A stretch of 64,000 bases of DNA from Barthelona sp. PCE (taxonomy: Eukaryota > Metamonada: BaSk clade), in assembly GCA_040285745.1 (NCBI GenBank), contig JAUFOR010000001.1, positions 992,001-1,056,000 on the forward strand, read 5' to 3'. The notes under the pieces were generated by a model that worked only from the letters and a program-made list of their open reading frames with translations, was not told where the DNA came from and searched no databases. Shown piece by piece: positions 42,383 through 52,298 of this stretch. How positions within the stretch are numbered: position 1 is the first letter of the stretch; every line of letters starts with the position of its first letter. The position numbers and the translations under genes were made by a program.

Positions 42383-43777
42383 ATGGAACGCAATCCAGAT
42401 GAACTTTATGAAAAGCTTTATGTTTTGGGCAAAGGTGGTTTTGGATCTGTCTACAAAGCTGTGGAGAGAACAACCGGACGTATTGTTGCGATCAAAGAGA
42501 TGAATTTGCAATCTTCAATACCGATGAATAAGCTTCGAATGGAGGTTAAAACATTGAAAGAATTGAATATGCCTCAAACAACCCAGTTCTATGAGTCATT
42601 TATTTATGAGAAGAGGCTGTATATCGTCATGGAACATGTTAATGGTGCTAACATAGGTGAAATTTTGTATAATGATGGAAGAACTCCGGTTAAGTTACCT
42701 GAGAATCTTTGCGCACATATTCTGCAACAAATGCTTGTTGCAATTGAAGAAATGCACAATAGAGGTATCGTTCACCGTGATATCAAACCGCAGAACGTTC
42801 TAATCAGCGATGATGGCATGGTCAAGTTGGCAGATTTTGGTATCGTCGCCCAGCTCAGTCAAGATCACACCCACGCCAACACACAGATCGGAACACCGCA
42901 GTACATGGCGCCAGAAGTGTTCACGGGCACGGGAACGCGCACATCCGCGGATATATGGTCGATCGGGATAGTGGCGTATGAAATGGCATGCGGAGTTTGC
43001 CCGTTTCAGCTCAAGGGAAAGAATCACATTGCTGTGTCTCGCGAAATCGTCCGTAATGATGCCCCAACGTTGAATCCATCTTTGTATTCACCAGCATTCG
43101 TCGACTTTGTGCTATGCTGTCTTCAGAAGAACCCTGATCATCGCTACCCGGCGCGCGATCTACTCAAACATCAGTTTTTGTTACGAAGTGTCACGAAGAA
43201 GAACAAGGCAAGCCTTACACGTGTAATTCGAAGATGTCCAACTTACGTGCGTAATCAGCAAAGGGCTTACGACACGACACCTTTTGTCGATGAAATCAAT
43301 GTGCAACCAACAAAGGAGAAAGCAGAATCTTTCTTCAAGTTCGAAGAAACAGCAGAAATCACAGCTCCTTCACCAATGGGTTCCAAAGCAGAGCTACCAA
43401 TGATTCCTCACAGAAACACTATGCTTAGCATGAAAAATCTAGACGAGGACATCGACGACGAGGGTGAGAGCGAAGAAAACGTCGCAGAGCATTTTGCCAA
43501 CGTAAACATTCCTACAGTCATTTTCAACAAGCACATTTTGAAGAAGAAACCGCTTTTAGATATCATGATCGAGTCTTTGGAGGAGTTGGGTGAAGGATCG
43601 CCCATAAACGAGCACACTGCAATTCAAACTATTATTCTCCAGCTTCACCAGCTCAGTAATAGCAATTCCAAATTCACTGTTGGTTTTTTGAGCAAGATTA
43701 TGGACAAAGTTAAGGAGTCAAGAACTAATAGTGCTGAAATCAATATACTTAAGCATGTGATGAATAGCAGTGAATAA
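42383..43777 (+). CDS. STE20-type serine/threonine kinase
   Basis: 464 residues from the ATG at 42383 (MERNPDEL). The frame extends further upstream, but that extension is hydrophobic and atypical. All kinase motifs are present: glycine loop GKGGFGSV (16-23), VAIK Lys38, HRDIKPQN (Asp133), DFG (Asp151) and GTPQYMAPEV. LADFGIVAQLSQDHTHANT with GTPxxMAPE is characteristic of STE20/GCK/MST kinases, which signal upstream of MAPK or Hippo-type cascades. The carboxyl 190 residues contain an acidic segment (DEDIDDEGESEEN) and a small helical end, with no SARAH domain that I can confirm. Presumed cytosolic. Confidence 0.92.
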   Translation: MERNPDELYEKLYVLGKGGFGSVYKAVERTTGRIVAIKEMNLQSSIPMNKLRMEVKTLKELNMPQTTQFYESFIYEKRLYIVMEHVNGANIGEILYNDGRTPVKLPENLCAHILQQMLVAIEEMHNRGIVHRDIKPQNVLISDDGMVKLADFGIVAQLSQDHTHANTQIGTPQYMAPEVFTGTGTRTSADIWSIGIVAYEMACGVCPFQLKGKNHIAVSREIVRNDAPTLNPSLYSPAFVDFVLCCLQKNPDHRYPARDLLKHQFLLRSVTKKNKASLTRVIRRCPTYVRNQQRAYDTTPFVDEINVQPTKEKAESFFKFEETAEITAPSPMGSKAELPMIPHRNTMLSMKNLDEDIDDEGESEENVAEHFANVNIPTVIFNKHILKKKPLLDIMIESLEELGEGSPINEHTAIQTIILQLHQLSNSNSKFTVGFLSKIMDKVKESRTNSAEINILKHVMNSSE

Positions 43778-43810
43778 ATAGGACTTGTTTTTTGTTATTT
43801 ATCCTCTTTA

Positions 43811-45883
43811 ATGCCTCGTTTTGCACAGAGAGATTACTTAATCGTTCCTTCTGGTATTGAAAAGCCAATTCGGCTGTCACACAATGAACATACAATGATT
43901 GCTGTTATTGTTGATGATTCTAATCAGAATGGTCCTTGTTTTCTTGAATTACATGAGAAATGCCCGAACCTTTCCACATTAAATCGTGCATTTGATGGTA
44001 GTTTGTACCAAAACGAGTTTAATTCAAGCACTCTTGCAGGAACGATCAAGTTCTTCAGAATGGAACCTAACTTCAGCATTACTGAGCTGAATGTGATAGA
44101 ATATAGTCTTCCTCATATTGCTGGTCCATCTAGTTTTCTTGACTCAAACATTTGCATTTTCAGCCATGACACGATAATATACACGTTTTTTGGAAACCAC
44201 AGTGAGTACATTGCAAATGAAGATAGTGAAGATGATGATGACAGCAATTCGTGCTCATTTGCATATAATTTGTGCACAAAGGAACTCACATTCTTGTGTG
44301 AGGGTATCATCACCGTCAACGATGAAAACTCGTGCGTTGTTGCGCATTTCGATTCTTTTGATGAACATGTGAAGTTCATCTCGCCCGAACTCAACATCAC
44401 CGAGCTCCAATTCAACATACCCAATATTAAGCAAGTTGGTGTCGTTAATCTGGGCATAAGCGCTCTGTACGGGAGGGGAAGGCTGTCTCTGGTCAACCAC
44501 AGGCTCGAGACTGTTAGTCTGGATCACTTGGTATCAGGACTCGGTTATATTTCATTCAACATGATAGTTCTGCTATCTGTGACGGATTGTGAGCTGGTGA
44601 TGCTTCTTATCTGTGATAAAATAACTCAGTACGTGAGATTCAAAGACGGAAAATTGATTCATCGTGAAAACACAGGCTTTGGATTTGACATGCTTTTCTA
44701 CCCACATGCATCAGTTCCAGACCAAGACGGACTCAACGCCATCGCCAAAGGGTTTGAGTATCAACCTATGTTGGCACTTGGAAAGCAGATGGGCAACAGC
44801 GGTATTTTTAAGCTTCGACAGCGCGGTAAATCGATCGTTGAGATTCCTAACGTGCAGAACTTCACGATGTACAACAACCTACTGAGGTATACGAACTCTT
44901 TTTCAGAAGTCATGCTTGACTTTGCTCGTAAATCGATGTTTGTGATTGATCACAATTTTCTTGGGAAACGAGAGCATGAACTGCATATAAAGTATCTCAA
45001 TAACAACAGTTATGCATGGGCTGAGTACAAGATTGAACTGAGAAGCTTCAATAGAGGGCGAATTGTCAGAGAATCTGTTGACATGACGAACATAACCAGA
45101 GATTCGTACATTCAGAAGCACGAAAGCAAATTGGAGTCTATCTTTGCGCCACGAGAGCGAAACAATGGTGGAAACAACCATTTCTGCTGTTACTTCCGAG
45201 GAGAGCGCCTTTTCATCAAGTTTGAAGATGATGGGGAGCATGTTTTGATGCTGGGAACTTCGCCAATTTCTACATTTAAATTTGCTAACTATCGCCCTGT
45301 GACAGATGAACGGAGTTTTGTGTGCTTTTGTCACTTAGTGTCCTTCCAAAGTTTTGTTTTAATGTATGATGAGGAAACCGAGAAGATCTTGACCCTTCAC
45401 TGCGATATGGGGATTCTCAACTGTTATTCTTCTCCTTATAACAACAGATGTCTTGTTGTTGAAAGTAGGAAGAAATCTTTGTATTTAAGCATTGAGAATG
45501 GTGCAATTGTGCGTGAGGAGTTTGAAGCTTTTAAGAAACTCCATGGATGGCTCTCTGCTGACCTCTTTTTAACTGACTCATACATATATGACGTATCAAG
45601 TGGGATTCCTTCACAAATTGTATACATTCCTGATGTAAGGTTAGGCGAGCACTTTGACGCAGTGTACGTTTCGCCTATGGCTTTTCACATCATTCAATCC
45701 CCTGTTTCTCCAAAGGAAGGTTTCATTATCAAGCATGTCACCATCTCTGAAATTGGCCGTGGCTGCTTCAATTACGAATCTGAAATAGAAATTCTTTCAT
45801 TTCAACAAATTTTTGAAGATTTTGAGGTTTCTGTACATGAGATATTCTCAGATTTTGCCGACAAAAAATCTAAACTTTATTAA
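43811..45883 (+). CDS. propeller-like protein, family A member
   Basis: 690 residues of mostly beta-strand-like blocks with the same texture as the genes at 30346 and 52419: hydrophobic strands separated by polar turns and many short aromatic/Asp patches (SFVLMYDEETEKIL, KSLYLSIENGAIV, SYIYDVSSGIP). An acidic patch (SEDDDDSN) lies near residue 140. There is no WD, Kelch or enzyme motif. It follows the kinase by 33 bp on the same strand. Likely a lineage-specific propeller family; function unknown. Confidence 0.75.
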   Translation: MPRFAQRDYLIVPSGIEKPIRLSHNEHTMIAVIVDDSNQNGPCFLELHEKCPNLSTLNRAFDGSLYQNEFNSSTLAGTIKFFRMEPNFSITELNVIEYSLPHIAGPSSFLDSNICIFSHDTIIYTFFGNHSEYIANEDSEDDDDSNSCSFAYNLCTKELTFLCEGIITVNDENSCVVAHFDSFDEHVKFISPELNITELQFNIPNIKQVGVVNLGISALYGRGRLSLVNHRLETVSLDHLVSGLGYISFNMIVLLSVTDCELVMLLICDKITQYVRFKDGKLIHRENTGFGFDMLFYPHASVPDQDGLNAIAKGFEYQPMLALGKQMGNSGIFKLRQRGKSIVEIPNVQNFTMYNNLLRYTNSFSEVMLDFARKSMFVIDHNFLGKREHELHIKYLNNNSYAWAEYKIELRSFNRGRIVRESVDMTNITRDSYIQKHESKLESIFAPRERNNGGNNHFCCYFRGERLFIKFEDDGEHVLMLGTSPISTFKFANYRPVTDERSFVCFCHLVSFQSFVLMYDEETEKILTLHCDMGILNCYSSPYNNRCLVVESRKKSLYLSIENGAIVREEFEAFKKLHGWLSADLFLTDSYIYDVSSGIPSQIVYIPDVRLGEHFDAVYVSPMAFHIIQSPVSPKEGFIIKHVTISEIGRGCFNYESEIEILSFQQIFEDFEVSVHEIFSDFADKKSKLY

Positions 45884-46249
45884 ATCTTCTTTTTTTATGC
45901 TTTTAGAATGTTTATTAGTATGAACTATGGTAAATAACGCCAACACCAACAAAATTGAGTAAAAGAATCAAAACAAAAAAATATACTATATCTGTTTCAC
46001 TAAAAAAAGACAGCCTATTTGACATATGTGTTGTTCATGTTATGATTGCGATGTTATGTGTAATCAACTAAAATAAATCTTCTCCTTTCATGTTTCTAAT
46101 ATATGCTTGCAAATATGCTTCACATTTCTACAATCTTTTCAACAAAACTAAATATCATATTTATGCCAGAAGGACTATCACACATTCATGACTCGTAATA
46201 TATAAAAGAGAATGCATACCATTGAGATACATGCACTTAGAAAAAATGG

Positions 46250-46490
46250 TTCACAACGGTATTGAATTTCATCGCGTTGCCCCTGGCTGCCTGTTGATGT
46301 CTACTGAGAGTAAAGCAGATGAGAAAGAGGTGGAAAACGTAGATTTACGTTTCCTTTCACAAGTGTGACTTCACAGGGGCTGAGTTCTCTCGGATACATG
46401 CATGTTTACTGACAGATATCTAGTTGGATGGCGTGAATAAGTTCCTAAGCTCGAGGTCGGGTAATTGAGTTCCCACCCCATAAAAAATAG
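46250..46490. ncRNA. candidate structured RNA (unknown class)
   Basis: In a non-coding stretch, three stems can be drawn. An outer 7-bp stem pairs GCCCCTG (46279-46285) with CAGGGGC (46374-46380). An inner hairpin at 46332-46354 pairs GGAAAACGTA with TACGTTTCC around GATT with one bulged A. A 3' hairpin pairs GGT(C)GGG (46455-46461) with CCCACC (46472-46477). A TATA-like site lies about 40-50 bp upstream on the plus strand. Base composition is richer in G/C than the flanks. It does not match U1, U2, U6, SRP or tRNA signatures that I know. Strand and ends are undefined. Confidence 0.35.
46304..46367 (+). repeat. structured repeat family, short copy R0
   Basis: The ordered blocks CTGAGA, AAGC, GAGAAAGA, GTAGATTTAC and TTCACAA+GTG appear here in the same order as in the two longer copies at 50949 and 52066, but the central hairpin and the TACGAAATAGCG block are absent. 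It sits inside the candidate structured RNA. Homology is likely but weaker than between the other two copies. Confidence 0.4.
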
Positions 46491-46684
46491 TAAAAAAGAG
46501 AAATCCGGAATGTACGATAAAGGACGTAATTCGGACAGCACATTCATGAGTCACAGATTCACTCTGCCATGAGTTCCGTCAACCACATGCTTCCATCATT
46601 CAACAAACATCATTCAACAGTTACTCCAGTCAAAAAATGATCATTTTTTTTTATATTAATCCTTTTTCTTTAGGGTTTGCCAAA

Positions 46685-46812
46685 TATAGATTATAGATTT
46701 ACTAATGTCGTAACATTGAATGATAGGGAACGCTAATGTAAACATATAGGTTTTGAATATAGGTTTTGGATACAGATTAATCAGATTTGATTGCTTTATT
46801 CTTGGAGTTGCA
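46685..46812 (+). repeat. left arm of long inverted repeat
   Basis: 46685-46732 matches the reverse complement of 52359-52406 at 46 of 48 positions. A second block at 46795-46812 matches 52299-52316 at 18 of 18, with diverged sequence between the blocks. The two arms are 5.7 kb apart and face inward around the hAT-type gene, as transposon terminal inverted repeats would. No target-site duplication is visible next to it. Confidence 0.75.
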
Positions 46813-46948
46813 GCAGTTGAAAAAAAGGTGTCTAAACATCATAAACATATATTTATTGTTGTGTTATCGTTATATATGGTAACACAGGTGTTCCTGGAAC
46901 GACACGAGCCATAAATAAACCATAATAATTATCGTCTCCAATTCGTTG

Positions 46949-49900
46949 TTAATTACTACTAATATTATTCTTCAATCTACTGAAAGCACTTTCAACAGCG
47001 TTGTTAGAGGGTGAGTAGAATTTGAAAGGAGTAAGGAAATTTTTAAAGCTCGATTGAAGATAACTTGGCAGTGCAGTGTAACCCCTAACTAAGGCTATAC
47101 GGATCATTTCCGAATTGACAAACTTAGAGGAACCTTCTTCTCCATCAAAAAACTTTCGAACACTATCATTATTTAAATAATCCAGAGCATCGTCAACCGT
47201 TCTTGCAGATTGCGGTTCTGAAGATGTCCTCTGTAATTGGCGCGGTAGTTCCATTACGTTAGCAGAGCTCGCTGCAGCAATTCTAGCTTTTCGCCGTTGT
47301 GATTCGGGAGATTTATAATACTCGGATGCATTGTCATATTGTTGACGATTATTCGGCTCCAAATCTAGTTGTAGTGGTTCTTCTGGCGGCATAATGGGAT
47401 CATTAGGTGAGTAAGCAAAGTGTTTGGAATCTTGTAGCACACATGCAATATAACCAACCAAACCTCTCACCTTTTCACCCCTGTTTTCGGCATAATAGAC
47501 ATAACTCAAAGCATACTGAGACCAATTTGTGAAGTGGGAGGTATCAAAACAACCTGTTGTTGTGTTGGGTTTCTGTTTATCAGGGTTCAATCGTGATCGA
47601 AGGAAATGGTAACACATAGTTACTTTGAGTCCGTTAAGAGTTTCTGTTGTCAAATCTTTATCAACATATTTGATGCTCAACTGGGAGAGATAATTAGCTG
47701 TAGCTGTATCACCAAAATCAAAACCACTTAACTTAACTGAATCTAAATCACACATCAAAAAAGCTACTAATGCTTGAGCTTGAATGAATTTCTCACTCAA
47801 ATATCGAACAACATACATCTCCAAAGCATTTGTGTAACGTAAAACAAAACTATTGTTGGCGAACCTCTCCTTCAAAAACGTTAAAACTACAAGCATTTGT
47901 GAAATCTCACAGTAAACATTCAACACGCTGTATCGAGCAGAGCAAGCAATACGCTGGATCAAAATAAATCTCTCCATAATTATCCTGTATATCTTACTAC
48001 ATTCCCAAAGATCCTCTCCTAGTTTGAACTCTTCTTTCAATTCATCGGGCCGAAAACACATAGTGAATACACGGAAGAAGTCTTCAGTTGCTTGCCAACG
48101 TACATTATCTAACTTATTATCATCATTTTCTAAAAATATCTTCCACAACTCAACATTGATCAACGATTGAACATATGCGAAGAACTTGAGTTCCACGTGT
48201 TCCTTCTGTATGATTGATGCCATGGTAATAATGGGAATATTGCAATGTATGTATGAGAATTTTTTGTATCTATCATACATCTCCTTCAGTCTATCTGAAT
48301 CTTCAATTTCAACACCTGCCTCGTTTCTGATCTTGTCATTAACCCTCAGACCCATATATTTCCTATCTTGTCCGAGCTCTTTGAGTACTTGAAGCTTGCG
48401 ATTCTCATACCCCATTAAAAAATCTTCACAAATCATAGGGTTGCTCTTCAACTCTGCATCTGAAGGCTCAATGACTTCACAATCAACCTTATTGTTCCAA
48501 CGATTGATAGGGTTTTTCTCGATGCTAATTCCTGCATTACGGAATGTCTTCAAAAGACAAATAGATTTAACTTTTTTTGAAGTAGTTTGAATCAATACTG
48601 GGAACACTTGCACCACCATTGAAATAGTTTAAGATCAACCGGAATTCAGCTAAAAGACTTTTTTGTCCGTTGGTAATCATTTCTCCTAACTCCTTCCAAT
48701 TCATAACGTTTAATAAATTGGACCAGCATCTTTCTGCATCCTCTAATACGAGGTTAAACGTCATCGACTTGGTGATCAAGTTGTGCGATATGTGTGCAAA
48801 AGCATGGAGAGTGCATAAACTGTTCATGATGGCGGGATAGCATTTCACACAACATAATTTCAGGATTACCACCATCAGTTCCAATGATGATCCTCACATT
48901 TTCTTCAATATATGATGATGCAAATGTTAATTCAATCTCTCTTTTAGCATCCAATTTGTACGTTACTTTCTCTGGAAATGTGGATATGGTATTTTCTACC
49001 ATTATTGGAGATTTTCCATGAAATAAGAAAGTAGGTAATGAATAAGTCTTCAAAATTCCTCTGTCAACTAAGAAATCAAGCAGCCAAATACCCAGATCAT
49101 ACGCTGTTTTTCCCGTAACTGAGGTTCGGTGAAAAGGAGGCTCACCATAACTTCTAACGCCATTAATCTTTTGGCATAGGACAACAAGGTTCTTATTTTT
49201 AAGCCAGTCAAGATATCTAATGACATCTATTGTCATAGTGTTGCTTATAAAAACTTCAGTTTTTTCATTAAAAAATTTCATGCTCTGGTGGAGGTACATT
49301 ATGTTCACCAAAATTTGGCACATCAAGCATGATGATGATAGACTCACGACCATCTAATCTTGAAGCATCATACTGCAAACATATTGGCAAGTCTTTTTCA
49401 ATAAAAATCTTTAACAACCATTCAGTGATAAATGCATGAAAATTAGTTATAATACGGAGGTATTTAAAGAATGCTCCTTCCACCCCCCGCTTGGTGGTGA
49501 ACTCATCCTTAATACTTTCTTTCGCGTTCCTAAGACTATTTGCTAATACTAGCTTAGAGAAGTATCTGGAAACATGTTTTGAATTGTCATTAATCACATT
49601 TTCATTGTTAATTCTAACAGACATCGCTACTATATTCCTATTTTCGCATGTAGAAATATTTGAAAGAAAGGGATTATAAAGAATATTCGGGATTTCGCAT
49701 TCAAACAACCTTTTGGCTACACTGTACTTCAAACTATACACCTTTAACCAAAACTTTGCACAAAAAAAACTTGAACTCTTGTGATACGATAAGGGTGGAT
49801 TGTAAATCGCATCTTTAACCCTTTTTGTGATGTTCTTACCTTCATATTTAATTATTCTGCCGTTATTTGCGCAATCTATCAAAGTTTGGTAATCCTTTTT

Positions 49901-50368
49901 TAGCTTTTCAGAATAAGGGTAATTTGGGTTTTTGACTATAGATGCACACAGCATTCTTAAACGATTTAGAAAAGGTAGCATGTTATATACAGCTTGCCCC
50001 GTTAATGGATCTATCAGCTTAAACAGCCAATTTTTGAGTGATATTGCATTTTTTTTGTATCTACCTACATCAGCACCATCCCTCAAAATGTTGTTAAAAA
50101 ATGAGTCTTTGTTGGCAATAGGGATCAGCCTGCAAGAGAAATCTTTATACGAACAGGGCAAATGTATTAAATTGTGAATATCAACCCTTTTCTTGAACTC
50201 TATACCTTGACTGTTATAAATCGCTTCCACAACAAGATCGTTAGTGCCTGGATCAGGTGCAGGGTTTTCATCGTTATATAGCGTAGGTTTTTGAATTTCA
50301 TATTCTTCTTCAACCATTAAGAAGTTATCCTCTCTTGATATGAGCAGTTCTGAGAGAGGGTATGCCAT
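46949..50368 (-). pseudogene. hAT-superfamily transposase, broken by three +1 shifts
   Basis: The reading frame covers about 1140 codons in four pieces (50368 to about 49271, about 49270 to 48798, about 48797 to 48572, about 48571 to 46949) with no other stops. Three shifts lie in homopolymers at 49271-49276 (six A on the plus strand), 48798-48801 (four) and 48572-48578 (seven); each is explained by one extra base, and all have the same sense. hAT features are: YDASRLDGRES as the first acidic motif, GTDGGNP as the second, a C.AH..HNLI motif, RWNN (the RW element), and a carboxyl ESAFSRLKNN dimerisation motif. The acidic catalytic residues appear present. It is annotated as a pseudogene, but see findings for other explanations. 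Confidence 0.7.
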
Positions 50369-50666
50369 CTGTCAACTTTGTTTTTATACTCGTTGTTAGA
50401 TAGGGGTGATTAAAGTAATTCCAGTTTTTTTAGAAATCTGGACTGAAATCTATAAAATCAAATAAATTGAATGTTGGACATAGGTGTTTACTAATACATA
50501 TGGTCTCTTGCGCACAACTAGATTTCCACTAATTACGATATAGGTCCAATCATGGAAGTTCGAATGCCTACTTTTTCTTCCCCTTTTCAGCAATGCACAC
50601 ATGGATCATCGATTAAATGATGATGCAAAGTGGTTAATTGGCAAAAAGTTATTTTGTGACAAAAAG
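50369..50666. other. spacer upstream of the transposase
   Basis: About 300 bp of AT-rich DNA between the transposase start and the tRNA gene. No repeat, promoter or coding signal is clear. Confidence 0.3.
50661..50665 (-). terminator. Pol III T-run terminator of tRNA-Ile
   Basis: Five consecutive T on the minus strand begin two bases after the tRNA discriminator position, matching the canonical RNA polymerase III terminator. Confidence 0.75.
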
Positions 50667-50739
50667 TACTCAGAGGGAGACTCGAACTCCCGACCGTTCG
50701 CTTATTAGACGAATGCTCTACCGACTGAGCTATCCAAGC
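50667..50739 (-). tRNA. tRNA-Ile (anticodon AAT)
   Basis: On the minus strand the 73-nt sequence folds as a full cloverleaf. The acceptor 5' strand GCTTGGA pairs with TCTGAGT with three G-T pairs, then come the D arm GCTC...GAGC, the anticodon stem TTCGT/GCGAA with loop CTAATAA, and the T arm GGGAG/CTCCC with TTCGAGT. The anticodon bases AAT are at 50704-50706 (read on the minus strand) and the A34 would be edited to inosine in eukaryotes. The internal A box (TAGCTCAGTCGG) and B box (GTTCGAGTC) are present. A run of five T follows after discriminator A and one C (50661-50665), the usual Pol III stop. No intron, and no CCA is encoded. Confidence 0.92.
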
Positions 50740-50948
50740 AATGCTCCATTTTTCAGTGAAGACGGAAATGTTTCAACAAAAAGTGTCAAGTTACATTCTG
50801 GTTATTCACAATTTAAGGCAACCCATTTCTCATCCATCTCACGTAATTAGGGGTTAAGTATACCGAAAACAGTGGTGTAATCAATTGGTAGAGACCCACA
50901 ATCAGTTAAAAATTATTAATTAGCTTTTTTTATTATTAAAATTTTTTT

Positions 50949-51168
50949 GTAGGAGATTAAATTTATTTCGGATTAGACACTTGTACGGGAGTTACGAGCT
51001 CCCTCGAGTGCTGTGCTTACACTGAGAATTGTTCTAGAGCCCTTTTTTTAAAATAAAAGGGGATAAAGAAATGATGTAAGTACTCACAGAGTACAAGAGG
51101 GAAGATTGCGTGCCTATTCCTCCTGTAGATTTACTCCTACGAAATAGCGTGTTATTCACAAGCGTGCC
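50949..51168 (+). repeat. structured repeat, copy R1
   Basis: It aligns along its length with R2 (52066-52220). Shared blocks include GTAGGA/T, TAAATTTA.TTCGGA, CACTTGT, CTGAGAATTGTTCTA, GTACTC..AGAGTAC, GTAGATTTACT and TACGAAATAGCGTGTTATTC. R1 carries a 40-bp insertion with a GGGAG...CTCCC hairpin and an extra hairpin CCCTTTT...AAAAGGG (51040-51062). Its copy of the central hairpin keeps only 6 bp, and no T-run follows. It may be a decayed copy. Confidence 0.6.
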
Positions 51169-52065
51169 ATATGTCACAATTGTCTCAAAATTATACTTTA
51201 CACAGTCTATTCATATACATTTATAATATTTATAGATGTATATATAGCACTGGGTGATTTATATATTTATTTATTTAGACAGGATGAATGATCTACCTCC
51301 CATTTTTAGATCTCCATAAATCGTTACTTTGCCAAAAGCGAAAAAAAAAGTTTAATTATACATCATTTTCTTTTTATTTTTGGTGTAACTGTTCTTCAGA
51401 TATCTTCAGATACATGGACGTAAATCTTTACATTCCATATGAATTTCTATTATTGAGTTTAATTTCCTTTTCTCTTTTCTCCTTCATTTTGGATGGTTGT
51501 TTATTGTTTATTGTTTATAGTTTATTGTGTGAGTATAAAGATATTGTATTATTTGTTTTCAGTTCAATGAACATCTTTTAGGAAAGTCAGAAGATTCTTT
51601 TGTATGACTATGCATGTGTATATACCAACATTTTCCATTGGGCAAAGTAAATATTAAGAAAAGTAATGAAATTGAAAATTTATTGATAAAATGAAGCTTT
51701 GATCTAATCACTTTCTTCTTTACATTTCGCCTGAAGGTCATGTGTTGACCCACTTAAATGAAATATATTTGATAAGAAATGTGTCAATGTAAAAATGTTC
51801 GATGAATAATTTTATAAAATGAGATGACATTCCATCAAAATCATTTGTTTAAGTGAATAGGAATAGTGTTGGGTGAACATTATTCTTTGAAAGTAAGTTG
51901 TTGAAGATTGGTAAAAATCATTGAAGAAGAATTGTAAATAAGCGATCTATATGTAGATGTAAAGAAAGATTTGATTGTGCTTAACCAAGCTCTCACGAAA
52001 TCATTGATTACGTAAGAAATGGAGAAAATATTACCCCTAAGACTAAAAGTAAACACTCGAAGTTC
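51169..52065. other. very AT-rich spacer between the two structured repeats
   Basis: About 900 bp of AT-rich DNA (TATATATAG, TTTATTTATTT). A 97-codon frame at 51288-51581 is Phe/Leu/Ser/Ile-rich low-complexity and not convincing. No RNA motif was seen. Confidence 0.4.
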
Positions 52066-52225
52066 GTAGGTAGTAAATTTACTTCGGAGTAAGGCACTTG
52101 TTCTGAGAATTGTTCTAAAGCTTAAAAGAAAAGAGAAAGAAATGAAGTGAGTACTCGCAGAGTACTTACTTCTCAGGTAGATTTACTTCTACGAAATAGC
52201 GTGTTATTCACAAACGTGCCTTTTT
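52066..52225 (+). ncRNA. candidate small RNA gene, copy R2 of a structured repeat
   Basis: It can fold into a compact RNA. A closing stem pairs AAGGCAC (52091-52097) with GTGCCTT (52216-52222), immediately followed by TTT, which would fit Pol III termination. A central hairpin at 52144-52172 has a 13-bp stem (one G-T pair) and the 3-nt loop GCA. GTAG...CTAC and AATA...TATT can form further short stems. The 5' part contains the palindrome AGTAAATTTACT. Strand is inferred from the T-run. It does not match a known RNA class that I recognise, and the structure is drawn by eye without energy calculation. Confidence 0.45.
52221..52225 (+). terminator. T-run after R2, possible Pol III terminator
   Basis: Five T directly overlap and follow the 3' arm of the R2 closing stem. 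R1 lacks such a run. Confidence 0.4.
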
Positions 52226-52298
52226 GAATATTAATGAAGTATAAAACGATTGCATTTGTTTTAAAAATGATCCAATTTGAAGCTCCACTATTCTAAAG

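Larger units (their letters stand above)
45884..46684. other. 801-bp non-coding region left of the inverted-repeat island
   Basis: AT-rich DNA with a TATA-like TAATATATAAAAGAG at 46196-46210, then about 230 bp of notably less AT-rich, structure-capable sequence (46250-46490), then AT-rich again. The structured part is annotated separately. No protein-coding frame is convincing. Confidence 0.4.

Noticed and set aside
23290-50739. IleRS and tRNA-Ile in the same window
   Set aside because: They lie 24 kb apart with many genes between; coincidence is the simplest reading.
50872-50925. tRNA-like A-box string (TAATCAATTGGTAGAGAC) near the tRNA-Ile
   Set aside because: No T arm, acceptor stem or B box can be paired with it; a decayed tRNA cannot be shown.
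51288-51581. 97-codon plus-strand frame
   Set aside because: Low-complexity Phe/Leu/Ser/Ile composition expected from the local AT bias; no homology-like motif.
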